Source: Thamnocephalis sphaerospora | Taxonomy: Eukaryota > Zoopagomycota > Zoopagomycetes > Zoopagales > Sigmoideomycetaceae | Assembly (NCBI GenBank): GCA_003614735.1 | Contig: KZ992608.1 | Span: forward strand, 1-26,663 | Length of the DNA stretch: 26,663 bases | Direction of reading: 5' to 3' | Shown here: positions 10,628 through 20,276 of the stretch, one piece after another | Position numbering within the stretch: the stretch's first letter is position 1 | Layout of the letters: each line of letters starts with the position of its first letter | Notes under the pieces: generated by a model | The model's database searches: none | What the model saw: only the letters and a program-made list of their open reading frames with translations | Told to the model about the DNA's origin: nothing | Position numbers and translations under genes: made by a program

Positions 10628-11061
10628 CTATTGAGAAGTAAAGCTGGCCAGCTTTGGAATTGGGATCCAGTGGTTGAAAATGCCCAAAAAGTTGCACTCT
10701 GCTGACGGGTCATCGATGTGGATGATGGAGAACAGGTAGTAGTTCTGCGGGAAGGCGGGGACGTGGCGATGAGCTGGTTGGCGATTGCCTTATTCCCTAG
10801 CAGCAGATGCTTTACCTTGCGCTGGTACGTCATTGCGGTAATGTGCGAGAGGAATTTGCGCTGTAGCCAGCTGTGGCCGCGTCTAGGCGTGCAATGGCGC
10901 GTAGGCGTGTTACCGACTCGGATTCGCTGTGGTGCTTGCGTGCACACCTACTTTGCCATTTGCCGCTCAATATACTGTTGAAAGCTTATCTCGTTCGGGT
11001 TGGTGGCATAGGCGATGCCGCCTAGGATCAGCAGCAGCTCGTTGCGGGGCAATAGGGCCAT
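10628..11061 (-). CDS. Small conserved-looking protein, function unknown
   Basis: I do not recognise this gene. Exons from the 5' end are 11061-10952, 10882-10816 and 10744-10628 (294 nt, 97 aa), with donors GTAGGT and GTAAAG, acceptors CTAG and GCAG, and matching phases. The product starts MALLPRNELLLILGGIAYAT, followed by NEISFQQYIERQMAK, then a basic stretch. It ends FLGIFNHWIPIPKLASFTSQ. It has one hydrophobic N-terminal segment (about residues 8-20) that is short for a membrane span, and an aromatic C-terminal half. Support comes from consistent splicing, protein-like composition in all three exons, and a good fit in an otherwise empty gap between COA5 and the TMEM41B-like gene. The exon structure is inferred without a homologue. 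Confidence 0.6.
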
Positions 11062-11272
11062 GGTAGCGGTGGCGGTTGGCAGCTTTATGAACAGGCGGAG
11101 TGGCAAGCGGAAGTAGAATTGGCGGCGTGTGTGTGGGTGAGTGGGGTTGTTACCACTGCTGCGTGTTGTTATTACATGTTCTCCTTGAACGCCTTATCCT
11201 CCCACTCTTGGCGCAATTGTACGGCTGTTCTGTCGCCAGTCTCCAGTGTGTGCATCACCGACAATACTAGCC

Positions 11273-12623
11273 ATGAGCGCTTCTGTGCCTGCGAGTACCA
11301 GGCGCCTTTTGACTTCGCTGGCACTGCTTGTGCTGGCGTTTTGCGTGTTTGCCGGCTGGCTTTACGCCGTCTTTTGGGTGACACTCCCACATGCAAAACA
11401 TGGGTAAGCCCTCTTGAGTCGCCGCGTAAAAATATGCAGCTTACGCTTGGTGTCGGTAGAGAGCTGCCTCCCGAGCTACGCCTGCCGCGTACGCTGGATG
11501 AGCTCAAGGCGCTGGGCCGCTTTCTTGACCAGTATACCAGCCTGCACTTTGTTCGGGTCTCGTTTGCCTTTATCTCGCTCTATGTCTTGTAAGTGCTGAC
11601 GAATAGGGTGGCGTGCTGTGTCGGCGATGACGCTAGCATCTGATACACTGTCAATCGACGGCTAGTCTGCAAACATTCGCTATTCCCGGCAGCATTATGC
11701 TCAGTGTGCTAGGCGGGGCGCTGTTTGGCGTGCCGCTCGGCCTGTTCTACGTTTGCGCGGTGAGCTGGCCTGCGTGTCAATGACGGTCGTGGATGTGTGA
11801 TCTCACTCGTTTCTCCAAGGCAACCGCGCTGGGCGCTACCAACTGTTACTGGCTTTCCAAATATCTTGCAGGTCCGCTGATTGAGCGCTATCTTGGAGCA
11901 CGGATGGCCAGCTGGCAGCGACAGGTGCGAAAATGGCGCTCGAGGGCTGGTACAGACAGACTGTTTACCCATGCATCACCTCGCGTTGTCTGCGCGTTCG
12001 GCGGCAGCTTGCATCCCAGCGCAAACATCTGTTCAACTATATCCTCTTTCTGCGGGTGACGCCGTTTCTACCCAACTGGTTCATCAACCTGGCTGCTCCT
12101 CATCTTGACGTACCGGCCAGCACATTCTTCTTTGGCACATTCTTTGGTGCGTATCCGGTGTTATGCTGACGCACACGTTCTATCTACTGTCTATTGCTGA
12201 CACACATGCGCATCCTCTCTGCTTATCGCAACGGTCCATCATGGCCATCCCATAGGCGTTGCGCCGCCGTCGTTTGTACACGTACAGGCTGGCCGGATGT
12301 TACCCAAGCTACAGGACATTAATCACCTACTCACACTCGGCAACTTTTTCACACTAGTTCTAATCGGCATTGTAGCGTTGCTGCCCATCTTCATCAGCCG
12401 CTGCGTGAAGCAGGTTGAAGAAGAGGCAGGCGAGCCAGCTGACGACGCCGATGCATCCGATGCTGAAAGCGACAAGGCTGATACGCCTCTACTGCTGTCG
12501 GTAAACACCGATGACAGCCGGCTATTGAGCGCGGTCATGAGCCGCAACAGCAGCAGCAGCAACAGCAGCTTAAGTGACCGCAATCTTCGGTCGCGTGCAC
12601 ACACACCCAGCCATACTGTCTAG
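11273..12623 (+). CDS. TMEM41B: TMEM41B-like ER lipid scramblase (VTT/DedA family)
   Basis: TMEM41B is an ER membrane phospholipid scramblase of the VTT (SNARE-associated/DedA) family, needed for autophagosome and lipid-droplet biology. Exons are 11273-11403, 11460-11588, 11666-11759, 11820-11924, 12008-12146 and 12256-12623 (966 nt, 321 aa). The N terminus carries a membrane span (LALLVLAFCVFAGWLYAVFW). The family core is unmistakable: LPRTLDELKALGRFL, FLQTFAIPGSIMLSVLGG, then RKHLFNYILFLRVTPFLPNW with FINLAAPHLDVP and FFFGTFFGVAPPSFV. A last span (FTLVLIGIVALLPIFI) is followed by an acidic, Ser/Asn-rich cytosolic tail of about 80 residues that is longer than in the human protein (291 aa). 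Orthology to TMEM41B rather than TMEM41A or fungal TVP38 rests on the FLRVTPFLPNWFIN segment. Confidence 0.93.
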
Positions 12624-12712
12624 ACATTTCCATTAGTGATCAACTGGCCATCCTGCGACGCTTGCTGCAACCGGGTTTATGCACTATGTGGTCGCCCACT
12701 GCGACCCACCCA

Positions 12713-13982
12713 TCAAGTAAACACCCGTCGCGTATTCTCATACACCACATTGGCCAGGTGGGCTTCGTCGACGCCGCGTACGCGAGCAACAATGCGTAGC
12801 ACGCTGCGCATAGCATTGGGTTCGTTGCGTGATTTGACCATCAGCCCCATCTCGAAGCGCTCCTTCTTCCTAGCCGCCACTTGTTCCAGTCCAGCCAAGT
12901 GTGCGTAGCCGGCGTGTGTTGGCCGAATGTCGCACCATGGTGCATCTGGTGTCATTGTGAGCCACGTGCGCATCGACCTGTACACGGCCAGACGACGCGT
13001 ACTTGCCCGTTTCAAGCATGAGCAAATGCTCTGGGATCTGCGCAACAACAGCCAGGTTCTCCTCGGTCTTGAGCGAACTATGCACCAGATGAGTGAGCTT
13101 CGATATCAAGTAGTTGTACCTGCGCGCGTCCAGCTCACCAGCCGTTCACACCAATAAATAGTCCCTGCTCGACACACGTTTGCATTTCCGCTAGCGAGCC
13201 TGTGAACGAGTGCACCACACCCTCGGTGAACCGAGTTCGATTGCGCCGGATGATGTCAACAAAGTCGTCAGCGGCGGCACGCATGTGCAGAAACATTGGG
13301 AGGCCCGTTTTTTCGGCAATCTCAATCTGCTTCTCGAAATATCTGAACCGTGGACGCAGCATTAGTGTGCCGCCAGTCCGTCTACTTGGCTTCGTCCGCG
13401 CCTTACTTGAGCTGCACCTCCTTGGCACAAAAGTGCAGCCGATCATAGTCGAGACCACACTCTCCCACGGCCTTGACCGTGCCCGCCGTTTTGCCAGACG
13501 CGGCCAGCTCCAAGAGCGCGGCAAAGTAGCCATCAGGACCATCAGGGTGCTGGCCAAACTCGTCGCATCGAGTTGGGTGGCAGCCAACTGTCGTTGAAAG
13601 CCGACCTACGATCTAATGATAAGCAGGATGTTGCCGATGGACATGTGTTGCGCTTACCGTCGCCTTCGTCATGCACCAGCTGGATCGCCTCGGCCGACTC
13701 GGCCAGCGATGTGCCAGTCACCATGATGTGTTCGACACCCACGCTAAATGCGCGTGCCAGCACCTGCTTTAGATCGTCTGTAACGTGCTGATGGCGCATT
13801 AATCCGTGGTCCAGTATCGCTGTAGCACCTGATGCGTACCTGCGTGAGCCTGTTTTCCCCGGTACATACCACGGAACATGGGATCCGTCAGGTTGACGCC
13901 AATATCTGCACAGCCGGCGTTAGCACTCCGAACGCGCTGACCGTTACTGCTGTTACTTACCAAACAGTTTGAATGCGGTCAT
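12713..13982 (-). CDS. TATDN1: TatD-family metal-dependent deoxyribonuclease
   Basis: This is a TatD/TATDN1 3'-5' DNA exonuclease of the metallo-hydrolase TIM-barrel superfamily. Exons from the 5' end are 13982-13961, 13905-13840, 13777-13658, 13605-13407, 13342-13139, 13077-13007 and 12945-12713 (915 nt, 304 aa; human 297). Motifs run in family order: [41 protein letters not shown] (metal-binding Glu/Asp), LPMFLHMR (His), GVVHSFTG (His), [11 protein letters not shown] and [16 protein letters not shown] (Asp). Exon 1 is only 22 nt. The last intron has a GC donor (GCAAGT), and both flanking exon ends are fixed by the LETDAPWC motif. Its start codon is 90 bp from that of the divergent DPB11-type gene. 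Confidence 0.96.
12946..13006 (-). other. GC-AG intron in TATDN1
   Basis: On the minus strand the intron begins GCAAGT and ends CCAG. Joining the flanking exons gives LLMLETDAPWC, the conserved metal-binding block, so the boundaries are well supported. The donor otherwise matches U1 perfectly, as is usual for GC-AG introns. Confidence 0.88.
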
Positions 13983-14072
13983 GGTGAGGGTTTGTTTACG
14001 CGCACGGTGAATGAAGACGACGCGCCGGCCCATCGCACCCGACGTGTTTGCTTTTGTCCCTTTTCTTCGCCA

Positions 14073-17000
14073 ATGGAATTAGGCATCGTGGCCCCGTCAA
14101 TGACACGGTACGCGGTGCCACGCAGCTGTCATTGACGGGTTTAGCTCACCACATCCACGCGTAGACAAGCTGATGCTGTCGTCCGGTCTCCGCTGCGTGG
14201 CGTCAAAGTCTGCTGCACTGGCTATCCGGTGCGCGAGCGGGTACGTATCGTCCAACGGCTGTGCTTGTTCGCTGGTTAGCTGGTTGGTTGACGCATACAG
14301 GCGGTGCTACTACTACTACTACTACTACCGCTACCTAGGAGCGCATCTATGCTGTGGTGCGCCGCTTGGGCGGCCAGTGCGAGAACAGCCTGACCGATGG
14401 CACTACTCATCTTATTGCGCGCGAAACGAGCTCGGAAAAGTACCGAGTAGCAACCGAGCTTGGTTTACCCATTGTCAAGCGTAGCTGGGTGGATGCATGT
14501 GTCCAGGCGAGTGCCAGTGACGCTCCGGTGGATATGCCAGCGGTAGGTGATGGCGCATGCAGCAGAGGACCACCAGCTGATTGACCGATCACCTGCATAA
14601 CCAGCTGGTGGAACAGCATCGTATTGGTATTTTTACTGGCAAGGCAATTTGCGTGACTGGGCTTGATCTTGGTAAGTACATTTATCCCGTTTACAATGTA
14701 CGTCGCTTACAGTCGGGTGCAGATCGGGATGAGCTTCAAAGGCAGATTGAGGATCATGGCGGTGTTTACAGAGCCGAGCTTACACGCAATTGTACGCATC
14801 TGGTGGCACAAATATCCTTGTCGTGTGGGCGATGGTGCGCTCAGGATGTGGTAGCAACCATGTTCTATGACTTTCCTTGACCGTCTGATGAGCACGAAAC
14901 GCGAGGCATCAAGTATAGATTTGCATGCGCCTGGGAGCTACCAATTGTCAATGCACACTGGGTTCAAGCGTGTGTCAATGCACGACGTATGTATGCTCAT
15001 GTGGCGATCATGTTCGCACGTTACTTTGTGCTGACGTGAGCACGCATGCAGGCTGTCTTCCCGAGCGTGACTTTCGTCCCCTCGAGGTGCCGGACAATGA
15101 GCGTGACAGCGAAGAGGAGCGCATGCGGATAGCTCGCCGAAGCTGTGCCTCGCCGGCGGCTGTTTCGTCAAGCTCGTTAGCATCTCGAAATCTGTCGACA
15201 AACACAGACATGCCCAGAGCTGCATTGGTTGTGCAGGAGACGACTCTTTTGGAAGATGACGAGAAAAGGCGCGATGATGCACCTGTGACACCGGCGACGG
15301 CGCCAGCGTGCTCTCACGATCTATTCCGCAATATATGCATCGTCTTTGGCAGCAGTGTGCCAGACCATGTGCAGGCCGAGCTGCGTGCTGCGTTAAAGCA
15401 CACTGGTTGCCAGCTAGCAGCCGAGATGCAACCGGGCACGACACACTATGTTTTCAGCTCAGCCTTGGGACCGTCCAAAGTGTAAGTAGACGATGCTTGT
15501 CAGGTGACATTGACGTTTACTTGAACTGTGCTGCGTCCTTGCTCATCCATGCAATGTAGTGATGAGCGTCGCGTTGCAGACTGCGGCTGGGCTCCTAGGC
15601 CTGTTCTTATTGGCGACGACTGGCTGCGCAAGAGTATGCAGGCCGACAAAATACTGCCGCACAACCTGTACAGCTTCCCGGTGGTCAATACTGATTGCTT
15701 ACCGCTCAAGCCAAGTCATGCGCGATCTACTTCGGGCCCAGGTATGCGGCGGGCGCTATTGACTACGACAACAAGCACAGAAGTGCGTCTTAAGAAGGCA
15801 GATACGTTTGGCGTACAAGACTTTTGGGAAGACATTGTGGCAACGGCTGGCCTGATCGACCAGATCGACGTGAACGTGCTGGCACTGGCTCCTGCAGCAC
15901 TACCAGCAAGCTCTGCTACTAGTACTGTTCAACCAACGCCAGAGACTTCCAGAGCTGTAGCGAAACGTGCACCACGTCGGCGAGCGGGATCGGCCAGGCA
16001 TGCGAGTGGTAACACACTTGTGCCAGCAAGCAGTGCATCGCTATCTTCGGAGAGCGCACGCAGTACAGGTGGGTAGTTGGCGATACACGGTCAAGCGCAT
16101 CAATGACTTACAGTGCTTTGGCGTCCACACTAGCAGCTGCATCTGACGCTAGCATATCAAAAAGTACTAGCATATTTGGCGGCTGCGGCTTTTTTGTATC
16201 TGGATTCGACGAGTGCAAGGTAGGCCATGGCGCAGTGAGTATATGAACGTGTATCTGATGTGAAAGCGTACTGCTACAGCGGGCCATTCTGCGCCGTGTC
16301 ATTGAGGAAAATGGCGGCTGTGTCGAAGACTCGGACCATACGTGGTTGCAGTGGACACCTTCATCCAGCTTACGGCTACGTTGGTATACGCTGGTGCCGT
16401 TCGTAGGGTGCGAATATAGTGGCGAGGTTGGATGAGTGCGCGCATTGACGCTAAACGTTGCTTGCTTGTGCAGAGACCCCGCCAAGATTCCGTCAGGGAC
16501 GGCGTCAGTTGTCACCGAGTACTGGATCGAGCGGTGTCTTGAGGTGAGTGCAAGCTAGCGCTAGAGGGCATGCTATACTGCAAACGCCAATTCCGGCTAA
16601 ACTGTGTGCATTGCAGGCGGAGGCCATTTGCGCAACCGATACATTTGTGGCCTATCAGCCAATTCGCGTGGAGCTGCCGCTGCCAGGTAAGGCCAAGTGG
16701 GCGGTGACTAGGCGAAAAGGTCTGTGCTAACAGCGCCATCCGCTCAACAGCCATGCGTAACTATTTGATCAGCTTTACCGGGTTTACCGACGAGCTGCTT
16801 CGTCTACACCTTAAGCGGCTCATCATAGCATTAGGTAGGCACACTGCGTGGGCCTGGGTCCGGCGTTACTATCGGTTCAATGTTCTTACTGCGAATACAG
16901 GCGCCAGGTTTGATGGTAACTTTACTAGCAAGCATACCCATCTAATATGCTTGCAAGCCGAGGGACGGAAGTTTGAGCACGCTGAAAAGTGGGGCATTCC

Positions 17001-17649
17001 CGCCGTGTCGCCCGAATGGCTGTACTCGGTGTCGCGTTTGGTAGGTGCATTTACGTGAACACTTGGGCCTGTCGTGTGGACCTGTCGTGTGCGGTTGTTC
17101 ATGTAATGGCGTTTCCAGGGCAAGGTAGTAGACCCAAAGCTCTTCCTCGTCGGACAGACGCCCAAGCCTGCCGTACCACCGCCATCCACAGACACGGTGG
17201 CAAATATCACGGCAGCACCGCCTACTGCCGGCACGACATGGCTTTCCAAGCCCGCCATCGTCAAGACGGTGGCCAAGACAGCAGCAGGTGCCGGTCGAAC
17301 GCTAAAGTCGGATCAAGCCATCAATACCAGTGTTACTCGGCCTCGAATGCGACCGTTGGGAGATTCAAACCAGCCCAACATACCGCCAGCGGTACGCCTC
17401 AAGGGTGCCGTTGACTGCGATACTGTTATTCAGGATTTGCTCTGTCTTTACGCCCAGCCGACAGTGGTATCGCGCGTAACAAAGCGCGTTGTGGATGCTG
17501 ATGGTGGCGGCGATATGGAGCGACAACTGGTGGCGCAGAGTAAGCCTGATGCGGCGACAACCATCGAGTATGACGAAAGCCCCGAGGGACGGGCGGCCAA
17601 AACGCGCATTCTCAAGGGCATACGTAAAAAGCTTCGAGCAGAAGAGTAG
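14073..17649 (+). CDS. DPB11: BRCT-repeat checkpoint/replication scaffold (DPB11/Rad4/TopBP1)
   Basis: DPB11/Rad4/TopBP1 proteins use BRCT domains to bind phosphoproteins in replication initiation and ATR activation. Fifteen exons: 14073-14107, 14165-14240, 14339-14542, 14605-14671, 14723-14811, 14896-14986, 15052-15481, 15560-16072, 16114-16219, 16280-16407, 16474-16543, 16617-16686, 16751-16834, 16901-17040 and 17119-17649 (2634 nt, 877 aa). I see five BRCT domains: 1 at about residues 20-100 (LRGVKVCCTGYP to SWVDACV), 2 at about 113-190 (KAICVTGLD to HWVQACV), 3 at about 277-365, 4 at about 522-605 (GFFVSGFDECK to TEYWIERCL) and 5 at about 627-700 (YLISFTGFTDE to PEWLYSV). Linkers are acidic or Ser-rich; the tail is basic. 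Exon 5 is joined to exon 6 across an AT-AC intron. The first exon (MELGIVAPSMT) is the least certain part. Confidence 0.9.
14306..14328 (+). repeat. (CTA)n microsatellite in intron
   Basis: About seven tandem CTA/TAC units lie in the second intron of the BRCT gene. The repeat does not touch coding sequence. Confidence 0.85.
14812..14895 (+). other. U12-type AT-AC intron
   Basis: This 84-nt intron has ATATCCTTG at the 5' end, TTCCTTGAC at 14873-14881 as branch site, and CAC at the 3' end, 15 nt past the branch A. These match the three minor-spliceosome signals (ATATCCTT donor, TTCCTTRAC branch, AC end). The intron lies between CAA and GAA codons inside BRCT domain 2. Removing it gives THLVAQETRGIKYRFACAW, which aligns without a gap to other BRCT domains. 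It holds an in-frame stop, and no GT donor gives a frame-consistent alternative. Confidence 0.9.
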
Positions 17650-17746
17650 GCTGCCCGCAAACAGCCCTTTGCTGCCATTGCGCCTTTCAGACTTGTCGCC
17701 AATGTACCAACCAACACCGTTCCAAACGCCATGGACTCTGTACCTG

Positions 17747-17760
17747 TAATAATAATAATA
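17747..17760 (+). repeat. (TAA)n microsatellite
   Basis: Four and a half TAA units lie in the 225-bp gap between the facing 3' ends of the BRCT gene and PRP19. No other feature is seen in that gap. Confidence 0.8.
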
Positions 17761-17874
17761 CACCGCAGACTCGACGCATCTCTGTGTATGCCATTCCTAA
17801 TGCACCAACACTGGGGCCTGCTTCTGCGTCTGCTTTACATGTTTACATAGCGCCACCGACCAGGGCCGCTATCT

Positions 17875-19922
17875 TTATGCATACGCCCGGAAACACCGGT
17901 CCTTGCTCACGCTCACCACCTCCTGTGCCAGCTCTCCAAATCCAACGCCAGTCACCTCGGCTGTGTTGTCATCCCAGCTGCCCAGCAGCTCCCACGTCTT
18001 GTTCTGGTATACACGCAGATCGCTGCCGCCGACGGCGAGATACTGGCCGCTGCGGTCCCAGCCCAGCGATTCTACGCGATGCTCCTCCGGCAGTTGGATC
18101 GAGGCAAAGTTGCTCAGTTTACGCAGATCCCAAAGCTTCACTTCCGGGCTAGTCGCATCGGCGGTTGCGAGGTAGTAGCCGTTTTCGGAGAACGCCAGTG
18201 CACCGACACTTCCAGTATGTCCAGTGAAACTAGCCACGTTTTGGCGCGACTTGACGTCCCAGACGCGCACCACACCATCATTAGTACCAGTTGCCAGAAT
18301 TAGGCCGTCGGGATGGAAGCGGATGCTTGCAAAGCCTATAAAGAATATCGCAGTCGATCAAGTTGGTTAGATGATTGACTGACCTTGTTGCATTCGACCC
18401 GTTTCGCTTTCGCCTTACCATCCTTGCTGTCCTCGCTTTCCAGCGTAAAGATATTCTTGACAGAGCCAAGGTCGCTGAGCGCCCATTGTGCGTCGGCACC
18501 AGCGCTAGCTACATACTGCTGGCTCGGGTGAACAGAGACACCCACAACATCTGCCGTGTGCATCTTGAGCAGATGGCTCTTGAACACGCCGGGCTTATTC
18601 TGCCGCCAAACGCGTACCACCTTATCGCTGCTCGCACTCACAACGCCCAGGTCGGAGTCCAGCTCGCCATCCTCTGTCAAGCCTGTGCTGCCGCCGCCAA
18701 AGAATGCCACTTCGTTGACGCGCTTGGTGTGGCCCTTCAGCGTAGCCAGCACCTTCTCTTCGTTGCGTGCGTAGATCATCACCTGCTTGTCAACGCCACC
18801 CGTAAGCACCAGCTGGCCGCGTATATCCATGCAGTTAACGCCTGGTGCCGTGCTGGAGTGCATCGACGGCACCGTGCTAGACATTTTGTATCCGCGTATC
18901 GCATCCGCCGATGCCAGCTCCGCGGGCGCCTTGCGTTTCTTGCGCGTCTTAGACAGCCTATTGGTGCACACGTTAGTTCACGGCGTACAATAATCACCTG
19001 ACCATGGCGCATCAGCGCATGCACTCACTCTTTGGCTGTGGCGTCCAGCACATCTGCAATATCCGCACCCAGCCCCTCGCCCTCCACCTCTTCGGCCGCC
19101 GGCTGATCCACATCCATAGACGTCGCCTCAGCTGCTGGCGCTGCCGCCGATGCTGGTGCTGGCGCATTAAGTTGCATCTGAATAGTGGCCAGCGAGCTGC
19201 ATGGTAGAGATGGTTAGTTATACGCACGAAGAAAGTCAGTGTGCTGCAGGAAAACATGGTTGGTGGCAGCCACTGCGCGACTAACCTGCGTGCAGCATCG
19301 CGCTCCTTGACTAGACGCGCGATGACACGGCATGCCGCGTCGTGTTGATAAAGCGCGTGGCTAAGCTCCTGGCGCACCTGCTGGTACTGTTGCTTTAGCG
19401 AAAATACCTCCAGCATCATGCTGTCCCATTCGTTCTGGAACGTAGCCAGCAGCGACGGCAGAGAGACGAGTGTCGGGGGCCGCGGCTTGACCATCTTTGG
19501 CGCGATCTTGACGTCCACCAGGTCCTTCTCCGTGAGTTCCTCGCCAGTTACGGGGCATTTGCCGTGGTCGGCCAAATACTTTATAATCAGGCGCTTCTCA
19601 AAGACCAGGCCGCTCGTGGTAGCCACCACCGGTTCTTGCGGTGTCTCGCCCGAAACTACGGTAGATTCCAGCCCGGCGATGCGCACGCGACGACAGCGTT
19701 AGCCAGAAAACTGAACCGGACAGCAGCCGACCATCAGCGTGCAATGGTACTGGCTTCGGCGCACTGCAAGTCGGCCAACACACGACCACTACGTAAAGCC
19801 CCTCGTAAAGCCGCTAGACGCCTTACATCTTGCGATGAGAGGTCATCGCGAACGCGATGAAGCTTCGCCAGCATTCGCGAAATCAATAACAAACCGCCCG
19901 GATACATACTTGCGCAAAACAT
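17875..19922 (-). CDS. PRP19: Pre-mRNA processing factor 19 (U-box E3 ligase)
   Basis: PRP19 is the core of the NineTeen complex; it ubiquitinates spliceosomal proteins and also acts in DNA damage responses. Exons from the 5' end are 19922-19910, 19655-19286, 19196-19029, 18957-18419 and 18335-17875 (1551 nt, 516 aa). The 13-nt first exon encodes MFCA; spliced to exon 2 it gives [15 protein letters not shown], the standard PRP19 start. The U-box spans about residues 1-70, then comes the tetramerising coiled coil with [16 protein letters not shown] near residue 115. A basic linker (KTRKKRK) precedes seven-blade WD40 repeats ending DRCFRAYA, with clear motifs such as [10 protein letters not shown] and [12 protein letters not shown]. 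Exon 4 uses donor GTAAGG at 18418, chosen because it keeps [13 protein letters not shown] in frame. The 254-nt first intron is the longest in the window. Confidence 0.96.
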
Positions 19923-19980
19923 CGTGCAATTCTTGTCCGGTACGTGCGTGAAACGGGCTGCCAGCCAGCTTGCGTGCAAT

Positions 19981-20050
19981 AGATGGATGGCTAGATGGAT
20001 GGATCGGTGGGCAGATGTACGTGTGGATGTACGGGCGGATGGATGATACA
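19981..20050 (+). repeat. Imperfect GATG-rich tandem repeat
   Basis: A degenerate run of ATGG/GATG units lies in the 252-bp divergent region between PRP19 (-) and the TDA10-like gene (+), upstream of both start codons. It is probably simple-sequence drift; a regulatory role cannot be read from the sequence. Confidence 0.7.
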
Positions 20051-20174
20051 CGCAATACGAGTGTGCTCACCAAGTGGCGGTACGGCAACCTAACACCGTC
20101 CATGTTTATGTCACCAGTCAGTCTGTGCCTGCTGTCGGTGACTCACATTGCCTACCTTTGCTGCCGGCCAACAT

Positions 20175-20241
20175 ATGCACCCCATGAGCACAGCGCACGA
20201 CATAGCAGAGCAGGCGGCACAGTTTGTGCTAGGCCAGCTAG

Positions 20242-20276
<35 letters not shown>

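Noticed and set aside
13586..13589. TATDN1 exon starting at the CAG before TTGGC
   Set aside because: It would skip the conserved LSTTVGCHP segment. The acceptor at 13606-13607 keeps it in frame.
16334..16352. Apparent 1-nt frameshift in BRCT domain 4, where another frame reads VVAVDTFIQLTATL
   Set aside because: The unshifted frame reads RWYTLVPFVGRDPAKIP and joins SVVTEYWIERCL with matching splice phase, as in fungal Dpb11-type BRCT domains. The shifted frame would break the phase of the next exon.
18378..18383. GTCAGT as the PRP19 exon 4 donor
   Set aside because: It leaves phase 0, but the next exon needs phase 1 to read [17 protein letters not shown] at 18418 gives the correct join.
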